10,418 nt of DNA from JBECKR01 sp040235415 (lineage in GTDB: Bacteria; Acidobacteriota; Polarisedimenticolia; Polarisedimenticolales; Polarisedimenticolaceae). The notes beneath the pieces are model-generated. The model ran no database searches. It was not told the DNA's origin and saw only the letters and a list, made by a program, of their open reading frames with translations. Positions within the stretch are counted from its first letter, which is position 1, and each line of letters opens with the position of its first letter. This document shows, piece after piece, positions 1 to 7,169 of the stretch. Where the stretch lies: assembly GCA_040235415.1 (NCBI GenBank), contig JBECKR010000416.1, positions 1-10,418 of the forward strand, read 5' to 3'. The position numbers and the translations under genes are program-made.

Positions 1-2
1 TG

Positions 3-443
3 ATGCCCGAGGGCGTGGCCGCCGCGCAGGCGGGCCCGCCGCCGCTCGGCTCGAGCGAGGAGCACGCCCGGCCGTCGACGTCCGCGGTTCCGGCGACCCC
101 GCCGCCGTCTCCGGCCGAGGCGGCCGCACCGGACGGGCAGTGGGTGTACACCGAGCAGTACGGCTGGGTGTTCATGCCGTACGCCTCCTCGTACACCTTC
201 ACCCCGGACTACGAGGCCGGCGACCCGTACATGTACGTCTACCGGCCGGCGGTCGGTTGGGCATGGGTGACCGCGCCGTGGCTGTGGGGCTGGGGTCCGG
301 TGCCGTACTTCGGTCCGGCCGGCGGCGTCAGCTTCACGTGGTACGGCCACGGCTGGGGCAGCCGCTGGGAAGGCGGCCATCGCTCCGCGCGCTATCGCGC
401 GGGCGGTGCGGCGAGGACGCGGCCGCAGGGACGGCGGCGCTGA
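3..443 (+). CDS. Tyr/Trp/Gly-rich hypothetical protein with YGWV motifs, possibly 5'-truncated
   Basis: The 146 codons end at TGA 441-443. The frame is still open at the window edge, so the ATG at 3 may be internal and the N-terminus may lie outside. Residues 1-44 are Ala/Pro-rich low complexity, probably a linker. Residues 46-118 are unusually aromatic: QWVYTEQYGWVFMPY, then DPYMYVYRPAVGWAWV, PWLWGWGPVPYFG and FTWYGHGWG. The tail (about 120-146) is Arg/Gly-rich and basic. I have seen similar Y/W-rich proteins annotated only as hypothetical in GC-rich bacteria; I know no function. The alternating aromatic and Gly pattern suggests an exported beta-rich or cell-envelope protein, which is inference. 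No catalytic motif is visible. It lies 154 bp upstream of the kinase on the same strand, but the kinase appears to have its own promoter, so co-transcription is not implied. Confidence 0.7.
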   Translation: MPEGVAAAQAGPPPLGSSEEHARPSTSAVPATPPPSPAEAAAPDGQWVYTEQYGWVFMPYASSYTFTPDYEAGDPYMYVYRPAVGWAWVTAPWLWGWGPVPYFGPAGGVSFTWYGHGWGSRWEGGHRSARYRAGGAARTRPQGRRR

Positions 444-536
444 CGGAAGCCGTCGGCGTGCGGGCCGCGCGACGATGATCCGCACGAATCGGCGATCCCG
501 TTGCGATACGACCATTCCGGAAGGACGAACGGGGAA

Positions 537-550
537 CCCGGCTCGCCGGG
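537..550. repeat. Inverted repeat upstream of kinase 1
   Basis: CCCGG (537-541), a 4-nt spacer and CCGGG (546-550) form a perfect 5-bp inverted repeat. It ends 8 nt before the -10-like hexamer of the kinase gene, where a -35 element or operator would lie. A similar GC palindrome precedes kinase 2. No T-tract follows, so an intrinsic terminator is unlikely. Short GC palindromes arise easily by chance at this base composition. Confidence 0.35.
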
Positions 551-558
551 GGTCGTCG

Positions 559-564
559 TAGAAT
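559..564 (+). promoter_or_regulatory. Putative -10 element of kinase 1 (TAGAAT)
   Basis: TAGAAT is an A/T island in GC-rich sequence and matches the sigma-70 -10 consensus at 5 of 6 positions. It would give a leader of about 27 nt before the TTG start. I see no convincing -35 hexamer at the usual spacing; the inverted repeat at 537-550 occupies that place. Related hexamers lie a short way before the starts at 4103 (TAAAAC), 8199 (TAGGAT) and 10038 (TACAAT). Confidence 0.4.
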
Positions 565-597
565 CTCCGCCGCACGTCCCGCGAGAGGAGCCCGCGC

Positions 598-3186
598 TTG
601 GCGCTGACCCCGGGAGATCGGCTCGGACCGTACGAGATCGTCACGCCGCTGGGCGCGGGCGGGATGGGTGAGGTCTATCGCGCGCGCGACACGCGGCTCG
701 GGCGCGAGGTCGCGATCAAGGTGCTGCCGCGGCACCTGTCGTCGAGCCCGGAGGTGCGCGCGCGGTTCGAGCGCGAGGCGAGGACGGTTTCCTCGCTGAA
801 CCACCCGCACATCTGCACCCTCCACGACATCGGACGGGACGGCGAGATCGACTTCCTCGTCCTCGAGCTCGTCGACGGCGAGACGCTCGCCGCGCGCCTC
901 TCGCGGGGCGCGCTCCCCGTGACCGAGAACCTGAAGATCGGCATCGAGGTCGCCGACGCGCTGAACCGCGCGCACCGCTCGGGCGTCGTGCACCGCGACC
1001 TCAAGCCCGGCAACGTCATGCTCACCAAGAGCGGCGCGAAGCTGATGGACTTCGGACTCGCGCGCGCGGCGGCGCCGCGGGGCGACGTGTCGGGAGTGTC
1101 GCGGACGGAGTCGCCGACGGTGGCGCAGCCGCTCACCGCCGAGGGGACGCTGGTCGGGACGTTCCAGTACATGTCCCCCGAGCAGCTCGAGGGCAAGGAG
1201 GCCGACGCGCGCAGCGACCTCTGGGCCCTGGGGTGCGTGCTGTACGAGATGGCGACGGGACGGCGCGCCTTCGAGGGCGGGAGCCAGGCGTCTCTCATCG
1301 CGGCGATCCTGGAGCACGAGCCGGCGCCGATTCCCAGCGTGCAGCCGCTGTCGCCGCCCGCGCTCGACCGGCTGGTGCGCGCCTGCCTCGCGAAGGACCC
1401 CGACGACCGCGTCCAGAGCGCCCAGGACGTCAAGCTCCAGCTGGAGTGGATCCGCGCCGGCGAGGCCGAGCCCGCTCGACCGGTCCGAGCTCGCTCTCCC
1501 CGCGTCTCGCGTCTGCGCCACTGGGCGCCGGCGCTGCTGGCGACGGTGTTGGTCGCCGCCGCCTTCGTCGCCGGACGACGGACCGCGCCGCCGGAGGACT
1601 CGGGCCAGCTCCGGTTCGAGCGCAAGACGTACGGCCCGGAGCCGATCTTCACGGCGCGGTTCATGCCGGACGGCAAGACGCTGGTCCTGAGCGCGGCGCG
1701 GGAGGGGAACCGGACCCGGCTGTTCGTCATCCGTCCGGAGTATCCCGAACCGCAGCCGATCGGTCCGGAGGACGTGCACCTGCTGGCGGTGTCGTCGCGC
1801 GGCGAGCTCGCGGTCCTCAGCCACGCGCGCTACACCGGCCACCACCGGCTGTTCGGAGGCACGCTGGCGCGGATGCCGCTGGAGGGGGGCGCGCCCCGCG
1901 AGATCATGGAGGACGTGCGCGAGGCCGACTGGTCGCCCGACGGCGCGAGCCTCGCGGTCATCCACGAGGTCGGCGGCAAGGACCGGCTGGAGTTCCCGAT
2001 CGGCACCGTGCTGTACGAGTCGTCGGGCTACCTCAGCGACCTCCGGGTCTCGCCGCGCGGGGACCGCATCGCCTTCATGGAGCATCCCGTGAAGTTCGAC
2101 GATCGCGGGTCGGTCGGCGTCGTGGATCTCGCCGGTCACGCCCGCGTGCTCTCCGACGGGTACTGGGGGATGGAGGGCATGGCCTGGTCCCGGGACGGAA
2201 GCGGCGTGTTCTTCAGCGCGAGCACGAACGGCGGCGACTACAGCGTCTACGAGGTCGACCTCGAGGGCCATGCGCGGCAGACGCGGCAGAACGTGGGCCT
2301 CGTCACGATCCACGACGTCGCCGCCGACGGAACCTGGGCGGTAACGCGGGACGAGCTTCCCTCACGGGTCGCGCTGCGCAGGCCGGGCTCCGCGGAGGAC
2401 CTCGACCTTTCCTGGCTCGACAGCGCACTCGATCCGATCCTCTCGGGAGACGGCAGGACGATCGTGTTCACCGACCAGAGCCTCGATGCCGGTCCAACCT
2501 ACCAGGTCACCCTCCGCCCCGCGGCCGGTGGCGCGATCGTCCGATTGGGAGAAGGGACCGCGACGCAGTTCTCGCCGGACGGGAAGTCCGTTCTGGTCGT
2601 GGTCTACAGCACGCCGCAGCGGCTGATGGCGTACCCGCTGGGCGTCGGCGCCGCGGTCCGACTCGACCGCGGAACGCTCCAGAACATCTCCGGGGCGCAC
2701 TGGATGCCCGACGGGCACCGCGTCCTCGTGGACGGCAACGAAACGGGCGGGCCGCCGCGCAGCTTCCTGCTCGATCCGGCCTCGGGCCGCATGGAGCCGG
2801 TCGGCCCCGAGGGGATCTGGGAGAGCCTGCCGTCGCCCGACGGAGCGTCGTTCATCGCGCGCTCCCAGACCGGCTGGGCGGTGTACCCGACGTCGGTTCC
2901 GGGCGAGGGTCGCGCGGTCCCGTCGATGACGTCGAAGGATTACGTCATCCGGTGGAGTCCCGACGGCTCGGCGGTGTACTGCTTCGGGCGCGCCGAGATT
3001 CCGTCGGCGGTCGAGCGCGTCGACGTCGTGAGCGGCCGGCGGGAGACCGTCACGATCCTGGGCGATCGGAATCAGGAGGGCCTGGTCAGCATCCTCTCGG
3101 TGTCGATGGCGGACGATCGGCGAACGATGGTCTACGCCGCCTGGAACTACACGTCGGTGCTCTACACCGTCCATCGCACGCCGTAG
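598..3186 (+). CDS. Transmembrane Ser/Thr protein kinase with C-terminal PD40/TolB-like beta-propeller
   Basis: An 862-aa Hanks-type (PknB-like) kinase. The start is TTG at 598, chosen because GAGAGGAG (583-590) lies 7 nt upstream and the kinase fold begins at once. All catalytic elements are present: glycine loop GAGGMG (19-24), ATP-binding Lys41, likely alpha-C Glu60, HRDLKPGN (132-139, Asp134 catalytic), DFG (151-153), a Ser/Thr-rich activation segment (about 165-190) and SPE (193-195). A basic juxtamembrane stretch (about 294-308) precedes one membrane helix (about 309-326), placing the kinase in the cytoplasm and the remaining 535 residues outside. That part has degenerate PD40-type repeats (WSPDG, WSRDG, FSPDG, SPDG), which in this architecture probably bind a ligand or protein partner. 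Substrate and signal are unknown. The kinase should be active; it stops 8 bp from the convergent PD40 gene. Confidence 0.95.
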   Translation: MALTPGDRLGPYEIVTPLGAGGMGEVYRARDTRLGREVAIKVLPRHLSSSPEVRARFEREARTVSSLNHPHICTLHDIGRDGEIDFLVLELVDGETLAARLSRGALPVTENLKIGIEVADALNRAHRSGVVHRDLKPGNVMLTKSGAKLMDFGLARAAAPRGDVSGVSRTESPTVAQPLTAEGTLVGTFQYMSPEQLEGKEADARSDLWALGCVLYEMATGRRAFEGGSQASLIAAILEHEPAPIPSVQPLSPPALDRLVRACLAKDPDDRVQSAQDVKLQLEWIRAGEAEPARPVRARSPRVSRLRHWAPALLATVLVAAAFVAGRRTAPPEDSGQLRFERKTYGPEPIFTARFMPDGKTLVLSAAREGNRTRLFVIRPEYPEPQPIGPEDVHLLAVSSRGELAVLSHARYTGHHRLFGGTLARMPLEGGAPREIMEDVREADWSPDGASLAVIHEVGGKDRLEFPIGTVLYESSGYLSDLRVSPRGDRIAFMEHPVKFDDRGSVGVVDLAGHARVLSDGYWGMEGMAWSRDGSGVFFSASTNGGDYSVYEVDLEGHARQTRQNVGLVTIHDVAADGTWAVTRDELPSRVALRRPGSAEDLDLSWLDSALDPILSGDGRTIVFTDQSLDAGPTYQVTLRPAAGGAIVRLGEGTATQFSPDGKSVLVVVYSTPQRLMAYPLGVGAAVRLDRGTLQNISGAHWMPDGHRVLVDGNETGGPPRSFLLDPASGRMEPVGPEGIWESLPSPDGASFIARSQTGWAVYPTSVPGEGRAVPSMTSKDYVIRWSPDGSAVYCFGRAEIPSAVERVDVVSGRRETVTILGDRNQEGLVSILSVSMADDRRTMVYAAWNYTSVLYTVHRTP

Positions 3187-3194
3187 CGGATCCG

Positions 3195-4103
3195 TCACTG
3201 CTGGGCCGCCGCGACCGCCTCTCGAAGGTCCTCGAGATCGAGGTCCATGACGTAGACGTCCATGGTGCCGCTGCGCGCGCTCGTGAACGCGATCCGGGTG
3301 CCGTCCGGGGACCAGCTCGGCGTGTCGTCGTAGGCCGGGTGCATCGTGAGCCGCACCGCACCGCCCCCGCCCGCCGGTGCGGCCCACAGGTCGCAGCTCC
3401 GCCCCTCGCACAGCGCGAACGCGACGAGCGAGCCGTCCGGAGACTCGTCGGCGTAGCGGTAGGTCCTGCCCTCGACCGGAGGGAACAGCTCACGGGGCTC
3501 GCCGCCGGGCTCGACGCTCCAGATCGCGGACGCGCGGGTTTCGTCGTCCCGCGTCCACAGCACGATCCGTCCGCCGTCGCGCGACCAGCAGCTCGGGACG
3601 AGGAGCTTGCCCGGCGCCTCCAGGACCCGCGTCAGCGCCCCGGTCTCGATCTCGAGCACCCACACCGCGGCGCCGGACTTGAACGCGATGCGCGCGCCGT
3701 CGGGAGACCAGATCGGCACGGCGCCGTTCCGTACGGGAATCGACTCGGGAACGATCCGCACCGGCCGTCCCCCGCCCGACGCCATCACCCGGACGCTCGC
3801 GCCGAACTCGGCGTCGAACACGAGGTACGCGCCGTCCGGCGACCACTTCGGATGCTCCGCGATGAACGAGGTCAGCCGAACCGGGTCGCCGCCTCCGGCG
3901 CTCACCCGGAACAGCCCGGGATGGTCGCGATCGACGTCCTCGAACACGATCGTCGCGCCGTCCGGCGACCAGGTCGGGAAACCCTCCTGGTCCATCGAGC
4001 TCGAAAGCCGCCGGACCGGGTAGCGGTCGGGATCGTCCGCGACGACGGGAAGCGATGCGGCGAGGACGAGGATCGCGACGGTTGCGGCGTAGCCGGTTCG
4101 CAC
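3195..4103 (-). CDS. Secreted six-repeat PD40 / TolB-like beta-propeller protein
   Basis: I place the start at GTG 4103, not at the upstream ATG (4262): GGGAGG (4116-4111) lies 7 nt before it and a signal peptide begins immediately (VRTGYAATVAILVLAASLPVVA, cleavage near residue 22). The upstream in-frame extension has no recognisable domain. The 302-aa product carries six W/E-S-P/R-D-G repeats: WSPDGATIVF, WSPDGAYLVF, WSPDGARIAF, WSRDGGRIVL, ESPDGSLVAF and WSPDGTRIAF. Each is the inner strand of a propeller blade of the TolB C-terminal (PD40) type. Six blades make a complete propeller, so the protein is probably whole although it lacks the TolB N-terminal domain. It probably acts in the periplasm as a binding or scaffold protein; no enzymatic residues are evident. 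It resembles the external part of the convergent kinase, so ligand sharing or common descent is possible but unproven. Confidence 0.88.
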   Translation of the reverse strand: MRTGYAATVAILVLAASLPVVADDPDRYPVRRLSSSMDQEGFPTWSPDGATIVFEDVDRDHPGLFRVSAGGGDPVRLTSFIAEHPKWSPDGAYLVFDAEFGASVRVMASGGGRPVRIVPESIPVRNGAVPIWSPDGARIAFKSGAAVWVLEIETGALTRVLEAPGKLLVPSCWSRDGGRIVLWTRDDETRASAIWSVEPGGEPRELFPPVEGRTYRYADESPDGSLVAFALCEGRSCDLWAAPAGGGGAVRLTMHPAYDDTPSWSPDGTRIAFTSARSGTMDVYVMDLDLEDLREAVAAAQQ

Positions 4104-4122
4104 GATGGGCCCTCCCGTACCG

Positions 4123-4128
4123 GTTTTA
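4123..4128 (-). promoter_or_regulatory. Putative -10 element of the secreted PD40 gene (TAAAAC)
   Basis: Read on the minus strand, TAAAAC stands out from GC-rich surroundings 19 nt before the GTG start at 4103, with the Shine-Dalgarno sequence between. The spacing suits a very short leader. The 212-nt gap 4104-4315 is divergent and must also serve the YciI-DoxX operon on the other strand, for which I see no clear promoter. Confidence 0.3.
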
Positions 4129-4315
4129 CGCCGGATCGCGAGACGTCGGGAGAGACCGGGACCCCCGAAGCACGCCCATTCCGCCGACCAATGTCGGGTA
4201 GTCTCGAGAACGCGATCGAGCTCGGGCGGCCCGTGTCGATCCGAGCGGTCCCCGTTCGTCATGATGACGAAGCCGCCGGGGCGGGCCCGGCGCGGCGCCG
4301 GGAGAACGGAGTCTC

Positions 4316-4657
4316 ATGAAGACGTACCTGCTCAGCATGATCCACCCCTCCGGGGACCCGCCGTCCCCGGAGTTCCTGTCCGAGGTCATGGCCGAGGTCG
4401 GAGCGATCCGCCGGGAGCTCGAGTCCGAGGGCGCCTGGGTGTTCGGCGGCGGGCTCGAGCCGCCGGGGACCGCCGTCGTCGTGCGCCCGAAGGGCGGCGA
4501 GGCCGTCGTGACCGACGGCCCGTTCGTCGAGAGCAAGGAGCACCTCGGCGGATTCACGATCCTCCGGGCGCCCGATCTCGACGCCGCGCTCGAGTGGGCG
4601 CGGCGCTATGCGCGGGCCACGACGCTCCCGATCGAGGTCCGGCGGTTTCGAGGGTAG
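4316..4657 (+). CDS. YciI/DGPF-domain protein (first copy)
   Basis: A 113-aa protein starting at ATG 4316 behind GGAGAACGGAG (4301-4311). It has the YCII-related (DGPF) ferredoxin-like fold: opening strand MKTYLLSMIH, a helix around 20-40, the loop GGGLEPPG (44-51), the signature TDGPF (66-70) followed by ESKEHLGGF (72-80), and a last helix and strand (88-110). Members are small dimeric cytosolic proteins. Many are encoded beside ECF sigma factors or DoxX-like proteins; their chemistry is mostly unknown, and a dehydratase- or chlorohydrolase-like role has been shown for only a few relatives. It is the first gene of a three-gene unit, with 3 nt between its stop and the DoxX start. Family assignment is firm; function is not. 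Confidence 0.9.
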   Translation: MKTYLLSMIHPSGDPPSPEFLSEVMAEVGAIRRELESEGAWVFGGGLEPPGTAVVVRPKGGEAVVTDGPFVESKEHLGGFTILRAPDLDAALEWARRYARATTLPIEVRRFRG

Positions 4658-4660
4658 ACC

Positions 4661-5029
4661 ATGTGGACCGGACGCATTCTCTCGGGCCTGGTCGCGCTGA
4701 TGCTCTTCGCCGACGCGGTCGGCAAGCTCCTGAAGCCCGCGCCGGTCGTCGAGGGCACCGTCGCGCTGGGCTACACGGCCTCCGTGCTGGTACCGCTCGG
4801 GGTGACGTTGCTCCTCGCCACGACGCTCTACGTCGTGCCGCGCACGGCCGTGCTCGGTGCGATCCTTCTGACCGGCTATCTCGGCGGCGCGGTGGCGACG
4901 CACGTCCGCGTCGGGAATCCCCTCCTGACGCACGTCCTGTTCCCCGTGTACCTTGGGATCCTCGTGTGGCTCGGCCTGTGGCTGCGCGACGCCCGGGTCC
5001 GGGTGCTCGCCCCGTGGAGGAAACCGTGA
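4661..5029 (+). CDS. DoxX-like four-helix membrane protein
   Basis: A 122-aa hydrophobic protein with four predicted membrane helices (about 5-21, 43-60, 63-81 and 91-108). It has the DoxX-like (DoxX_2) pattern: FADAVGKLLKP after helix 1, GYTASVLVPLG, a VVPRTAVLGAILLTGYLGGAVATHVR core, and a final helix ending in basic residues. DoxX relatives are inner-membrane proteins linked to quinone or thiol redox metabolism, but members of this subfamily are largely uncharacterised. The ATG (4661) follows the first YciI gene by 3 nt. The TGA (5027-5029) overlaps the GTG of the second YciI gene, so translational coupling is likely. The GLRDAR-like basic C-terminus suggests a cytoplasmic tail, by the positive-inside rule. 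Confidence 0.9.
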   Translation: MWTGRILSGLVALMLFADAVGKLLKPAPVVEGTVALGYTASVLVPLGVTLLLATTLYVVPRTAVLGAILLTGYLGGAVATHVRVGNPLLTHVLFPVYLGILVWLGLWLRDARVRVLAPWRKP

Positions 5030-5403
5030 AGTTCCTGTGCATGGCGTACGAGGAGGAGTCGAAGCTGAACGCCCTGTCCCCGAAGGAGTGGGACGCGCTC
5101 CGGCGCGAGACGCTCGACTACGTCGAGAAGCTGCGGGCGGCCGAAACGCTTCTCGCGGCCGAGCCGCTGCAGAGCGTGCGGACCGCCCGGACCGTGCGCG
5201 TGCGCGACGGCGCCCTCGCCGTCACCGACGGCCCGTTCGCCGAGACCAAGGAGACGCTCGGCGGGTTCTTCCTCATCGAGGCCGCGAGTATCGAGGAGGC
5301 CGTGCACGTTGCGTCGCGGTGGCCGTCGGCGCGCCTCGGGAGCATCGAGGTGCGACCGGTCGAGCCCGGGCTGAGCGCGGAGCGGCGCTACGCGCGGTCG
5401 TGA
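5026..5403 (+). CDS. YciI/DGPF-domain protein (second copy)
   Basis: The start is GTG 5026, overlapping the DoxX stop (GTGA) and preceded by GGAGG (5016-5020) at 5-nt spacing. The later ATG (5041) would remove the first beta-strand KFLCMAY. The product has 125 residues. The DGPF signature is at 68-71 (TDGPFAETKETLGGF), and the last strand is IEVRPVE, as in YCII-related proteins whose genes lie beside ECF sigma factors. It differs clearly from the first copy (MKFLCMAYEEE against MKTYLLSMIHP), so the two are old paralogues, perhaps forming a heterodimer (inference). The ECF gene often found next to this type is absent: the next gene is on the opposite strand, with 9 bp between the stops. The ECF gene further downstream belongs to another family. 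Confidence 0.88.
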   Translation: MKFLCMAYEEESKLNALSPKEWDALRRETLDYVEKLRAAETLLAAEPLQSVRTARTVRVRDGALAVTDGPFAETKETLGGFFLIEAASIEEAVHVASRWPSARLGSIEVRPVEPGLSAERRYARS

Positions 5404-5412
5404 GGTCGTCGC

Positions 5413-7038
5413 TCAGTCGACCGTGAGGCCGGTCGGAGGCGGAGGCGGCGACGGCCCCTGCGACCCGCCCCCTTCGGTCACGGCGGTCGCGAGCGGCCGG
5501 CGGACGACGTCGGCGATCGCGTCGCCGTCGGCGAGATTCTGCGCGTCGGTCTTCGCCGGCTCCGGGTCGAGCAGCTGGAACGTGTTGCGCATGACGAAAC
5601 GGTCGGTGTAGGTCTCCCGGACGAGATCGAACCAGATCCCGGTGTCGCCCATGCTCGCGCGGTGCTCCTCCCAGTTCGTCGCGGGGTTGAGCGGCGCGGT
5701 GTCGCTGTCGTAGTACAGGAATCGGAAGTACGAGGCGTAGGTCGTGGGGTCGGAGACGAGCGCCCACGACACGTGGACCCGGCCGCGTGCCGTCACGAGG
5801 TAGTCCCACATTCGGAATCCGGGGACGAGGATGTCGTAGGTGCTCGCCGTCTTCGTCGCCTGGCTCGTGCGGTCGTAGACCCGGAAGCCGCCGTCGGTTC
5901 CGGCGGGACAGGACGGCGAGCCGGCGCCGCAACTCGCGCCGTCGACGGTCGCCGAGGCCGTCAGCGCCTCGCCGAGGTCGTGACGATGGTACAGCCGCGC
6001 GTCGCGGGCGTGGTCGTTCCAGTCGAGCAGGCGCGCGATCCCGGACATGACGTGGACCCCGAGGCGGGTCTCGATGTCGATGCGGCGCGGGTAGAAGTAG
6101 GAGTACACCGTGGTCGTCACCCCGCTCTTGGCGCCGAGCGTGCCGCGGACGTAGCGCACCGGGCCGATGCGCTCGCCGCGCATCGTGCTGCACCGCCCCC
6201 AGGCGGCGTCGTCGGGGTCGGCACCGGGCTCGGCCTCGTGACCCTTGAAGCGGTCGAGCAGGTCGTCGGGGTACTCGTACGTCGGATCCCCGAGCCGCGT
6301 CCCGGTGAAGCTCGCGTCCGGCGCGCAGTCGCTGTCCGACGTGCGGCGCACGAGATCGTCGAGGCTCCAGCGCGTGGCGTAGTGCGCGCAGAAGTAGTCG
6401 CTCGCGAAGTGCGTGATCTGGTTCGGGTCGCTCCCGGTGCAGGCCAGCGCGGTGTCCTCGGGCGGCGTCAGCTGCTCGCCGTCCGGGTGGAGGGCCAGAT
6501 CGGTCGTGTACAGTTCGAAGGTGTAGCGAGCGGTGCCGCCGCCGGCCTTCTTGAACAGGTAGACCCAGCCGGCGTCCCCCTGCGGGGCGCGCACCTCGAC
6601 CTCGTAGCGCACGGCCGGCGAATCCACGCCCGCGGGCGGCGGGGCGTCCGCCGGTGCGCGCTCCGCGCCGACCTCGCGCCCGAGGAACACGACCTCGTCG
6701 TCGGCGTCGAGGTCGGGGTCGGGGTCGGCGGCGTCGCTCAGCGCGGGGCGGTTCTCGGTGAAGCAGCGCTCCGTGCCCCCCTCCGTCCGGCAGGTCTGCT
6801 GCTCGAAGAAGCCGTCGACCTGGAGCGGGAGCTCCTGCCAGGCGCCGGCGGTCCAGCGGTAGCCGGCGAGGTTCGTCTCGGTCAGCGCGTGCGCGGCGGC
6901 GTTCGGGAGGTCCGCCCCGTGAAGGACGACCGGGGCGTCGCGGTAGGGGCCGGCGGCGACGCCGGCGCCGGCCGGCGAGGCCACGACCCCTGCGAGGGCG
7001 AGGGCGAGGGCACACACGTTGGATCGCGACACTTCCAT
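5413..7038 (-). CDS. Secreted protein of unknown family, Pro-rich C-terminus
   Basis: The start is ATG 7038: a signal peptide follows directly (MEVSRSNVCALALALAGVVASPAGA) and a GGAG lies 6 nt upstream. The 51-residue upstream extension is Arg/Gly-rich and looks non-coding. The 541-aa product is therefore exported. I do not recognise a family. Visible features: a GADLPNAAAHALTETNLAGYRW N-terminal segment, an Asp-rich patch DPDPDLDADDEVVFLG (about 124-139) of the kind that binds calcium, several Cys (potential disulphides, e.g. CGAGSPSC), many aromatic residues in the middle (TTTVYSYFYPRR, SYFRFLYYDSD), and a tail PSPPPPPTGLTVD. The tail resembles a linker plus the first strand of a fibronectin type III domain cut short. 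It is likely a cell-surface or outer-membrane-associated protein. It is preceded by 222 nt without a gene and is convergent with the YciI operon. Confidence 0.85.
   Translation of the reverse strand: MEVSRSNVCALALALAGVVASPAGAGVAAGPYRDAPVVLHGADLPNAAAHALTETNLAGYRWTAGAWQELPLQVDGFFEQQTCRTEGGTERCFTENRPALSDAADPDPDLDADDEVVFLGREVGAERAPADAPPPAGVDSPAVRYEVEVRAPQGDAGWVYLFKKAGGGTARYTFELYTTDLALHPDGEQLTPPEDTALACTGSDPNQITHFASDYFCAHYATRWSLDDLVRRTSDSDCAPDASFTGTRLGDPTYEYPDDLLDRFKGHEAEPGADPDDAAWGRCSTMRGERIGPVRYVRGTLGAKSGVTTTVYSYFYPRRIDIETRLGVHVMSGIARLLDWNDHARDARLYHRHDLGEALTASATVDGASCGAGSPSCPAGTDGGFRVYDRTSQATKTASTYDILVPGFRMWDYLVTARGRVHVSWALVSDPTTYASYFRFLYYDSDTAPLNPATNWEEHRASMGDTGIWFDLVRETYTDRFVMRNTFQLLDPEPAKTDAQNLADGDAIADVVRRPLATAVTEGGGSQGPSPPPPPTGLTVD
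6711..6728. repeat. Hexanucleotide repeat GGTCGG x3 inside the Asp-rich patch
   Basis: Three perfect GGTCGG copies encode, on the minus strand, the Asp-Pro-Asp-Pro-Asp part of the acidic patch of the secreted protein. The repeat is in frame, so slippage would add or remove Asp-Pro pairs without breaking the gene. Confidence 0.7.
6992..7011. repeat. Hexanucleotide repeat GCGAGG x3 in the signal-peptide core
   Basis: GCGAGG occurs three times in a row, plus GC. On the minus strand it encodes the Ala-Leu repeats of the signal-peptide hydrophobic core (ALALALAG). Unit length is a multiple of three, so copy-number change would alter core length, not frame. Confidence 0.7.
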
Positions 7039-7047
7039 GTCGGTCTC

Positions 7048-7064
7048 CGGGGTAACAATCCCCG
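7048..7064. repeat. Inverted repeat abutting the ribosome-binding site of the secreted-protein gene
   Basis: CGGGG (7048-7052), a 7-nt A/T-rich loop (TAACAAT) and CCCCG (7060-7064) form a perfect inverted repeat. On the minus strand its 3' arm runs into the GGAG Shine-Dalgarno sequence of the gene starting at 7038. It could be an operator or a small leader hairpin affecting translation; no experimental basis. Confidence 0.4.
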
Positions 7065-7169
7065 TGCCACCGCTCGCGGAGCCGGAGCGGGGTCCGAAGC
7101 CCGCGACCTTACCGTCGTCGCGATGACGAGAACGTCCTCCCGGGAACGAAACGGGGCACTCTCGACACG

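Noticed and set aside
334..2313. 659-codon open frame on the minus strand opposite kinase 1
   Set aside because: Arg/Ala/His-rich low-complexity translation with no domain; it mirrors the codon bias of the intact kinase gene on the plus strand.
3187..3194. CGGATCCG palindrome filling the gap between two convergent stops as a terminator
   Set aside because: Only 8 bp, with no loop and no T-tract; it is just a short restriction-site-like palindrome.
4104..4262. N-terminal extension of the PD40 protein to ATG 4262
   Set aside because: It would bury the signal peptide at residue 54; the GTG at 4103 has a good Shine-Dalgarno sequence and puts the signal peptide at the N-terminus.
1233..4319. 1028-codon open frame on the plus strand crossing kinase 1 and the PD40 gene
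   Set aside because: Off-frame reading of one real gene and antisense reading of the other; Arg/Gly/Pro-rich and without motifs.
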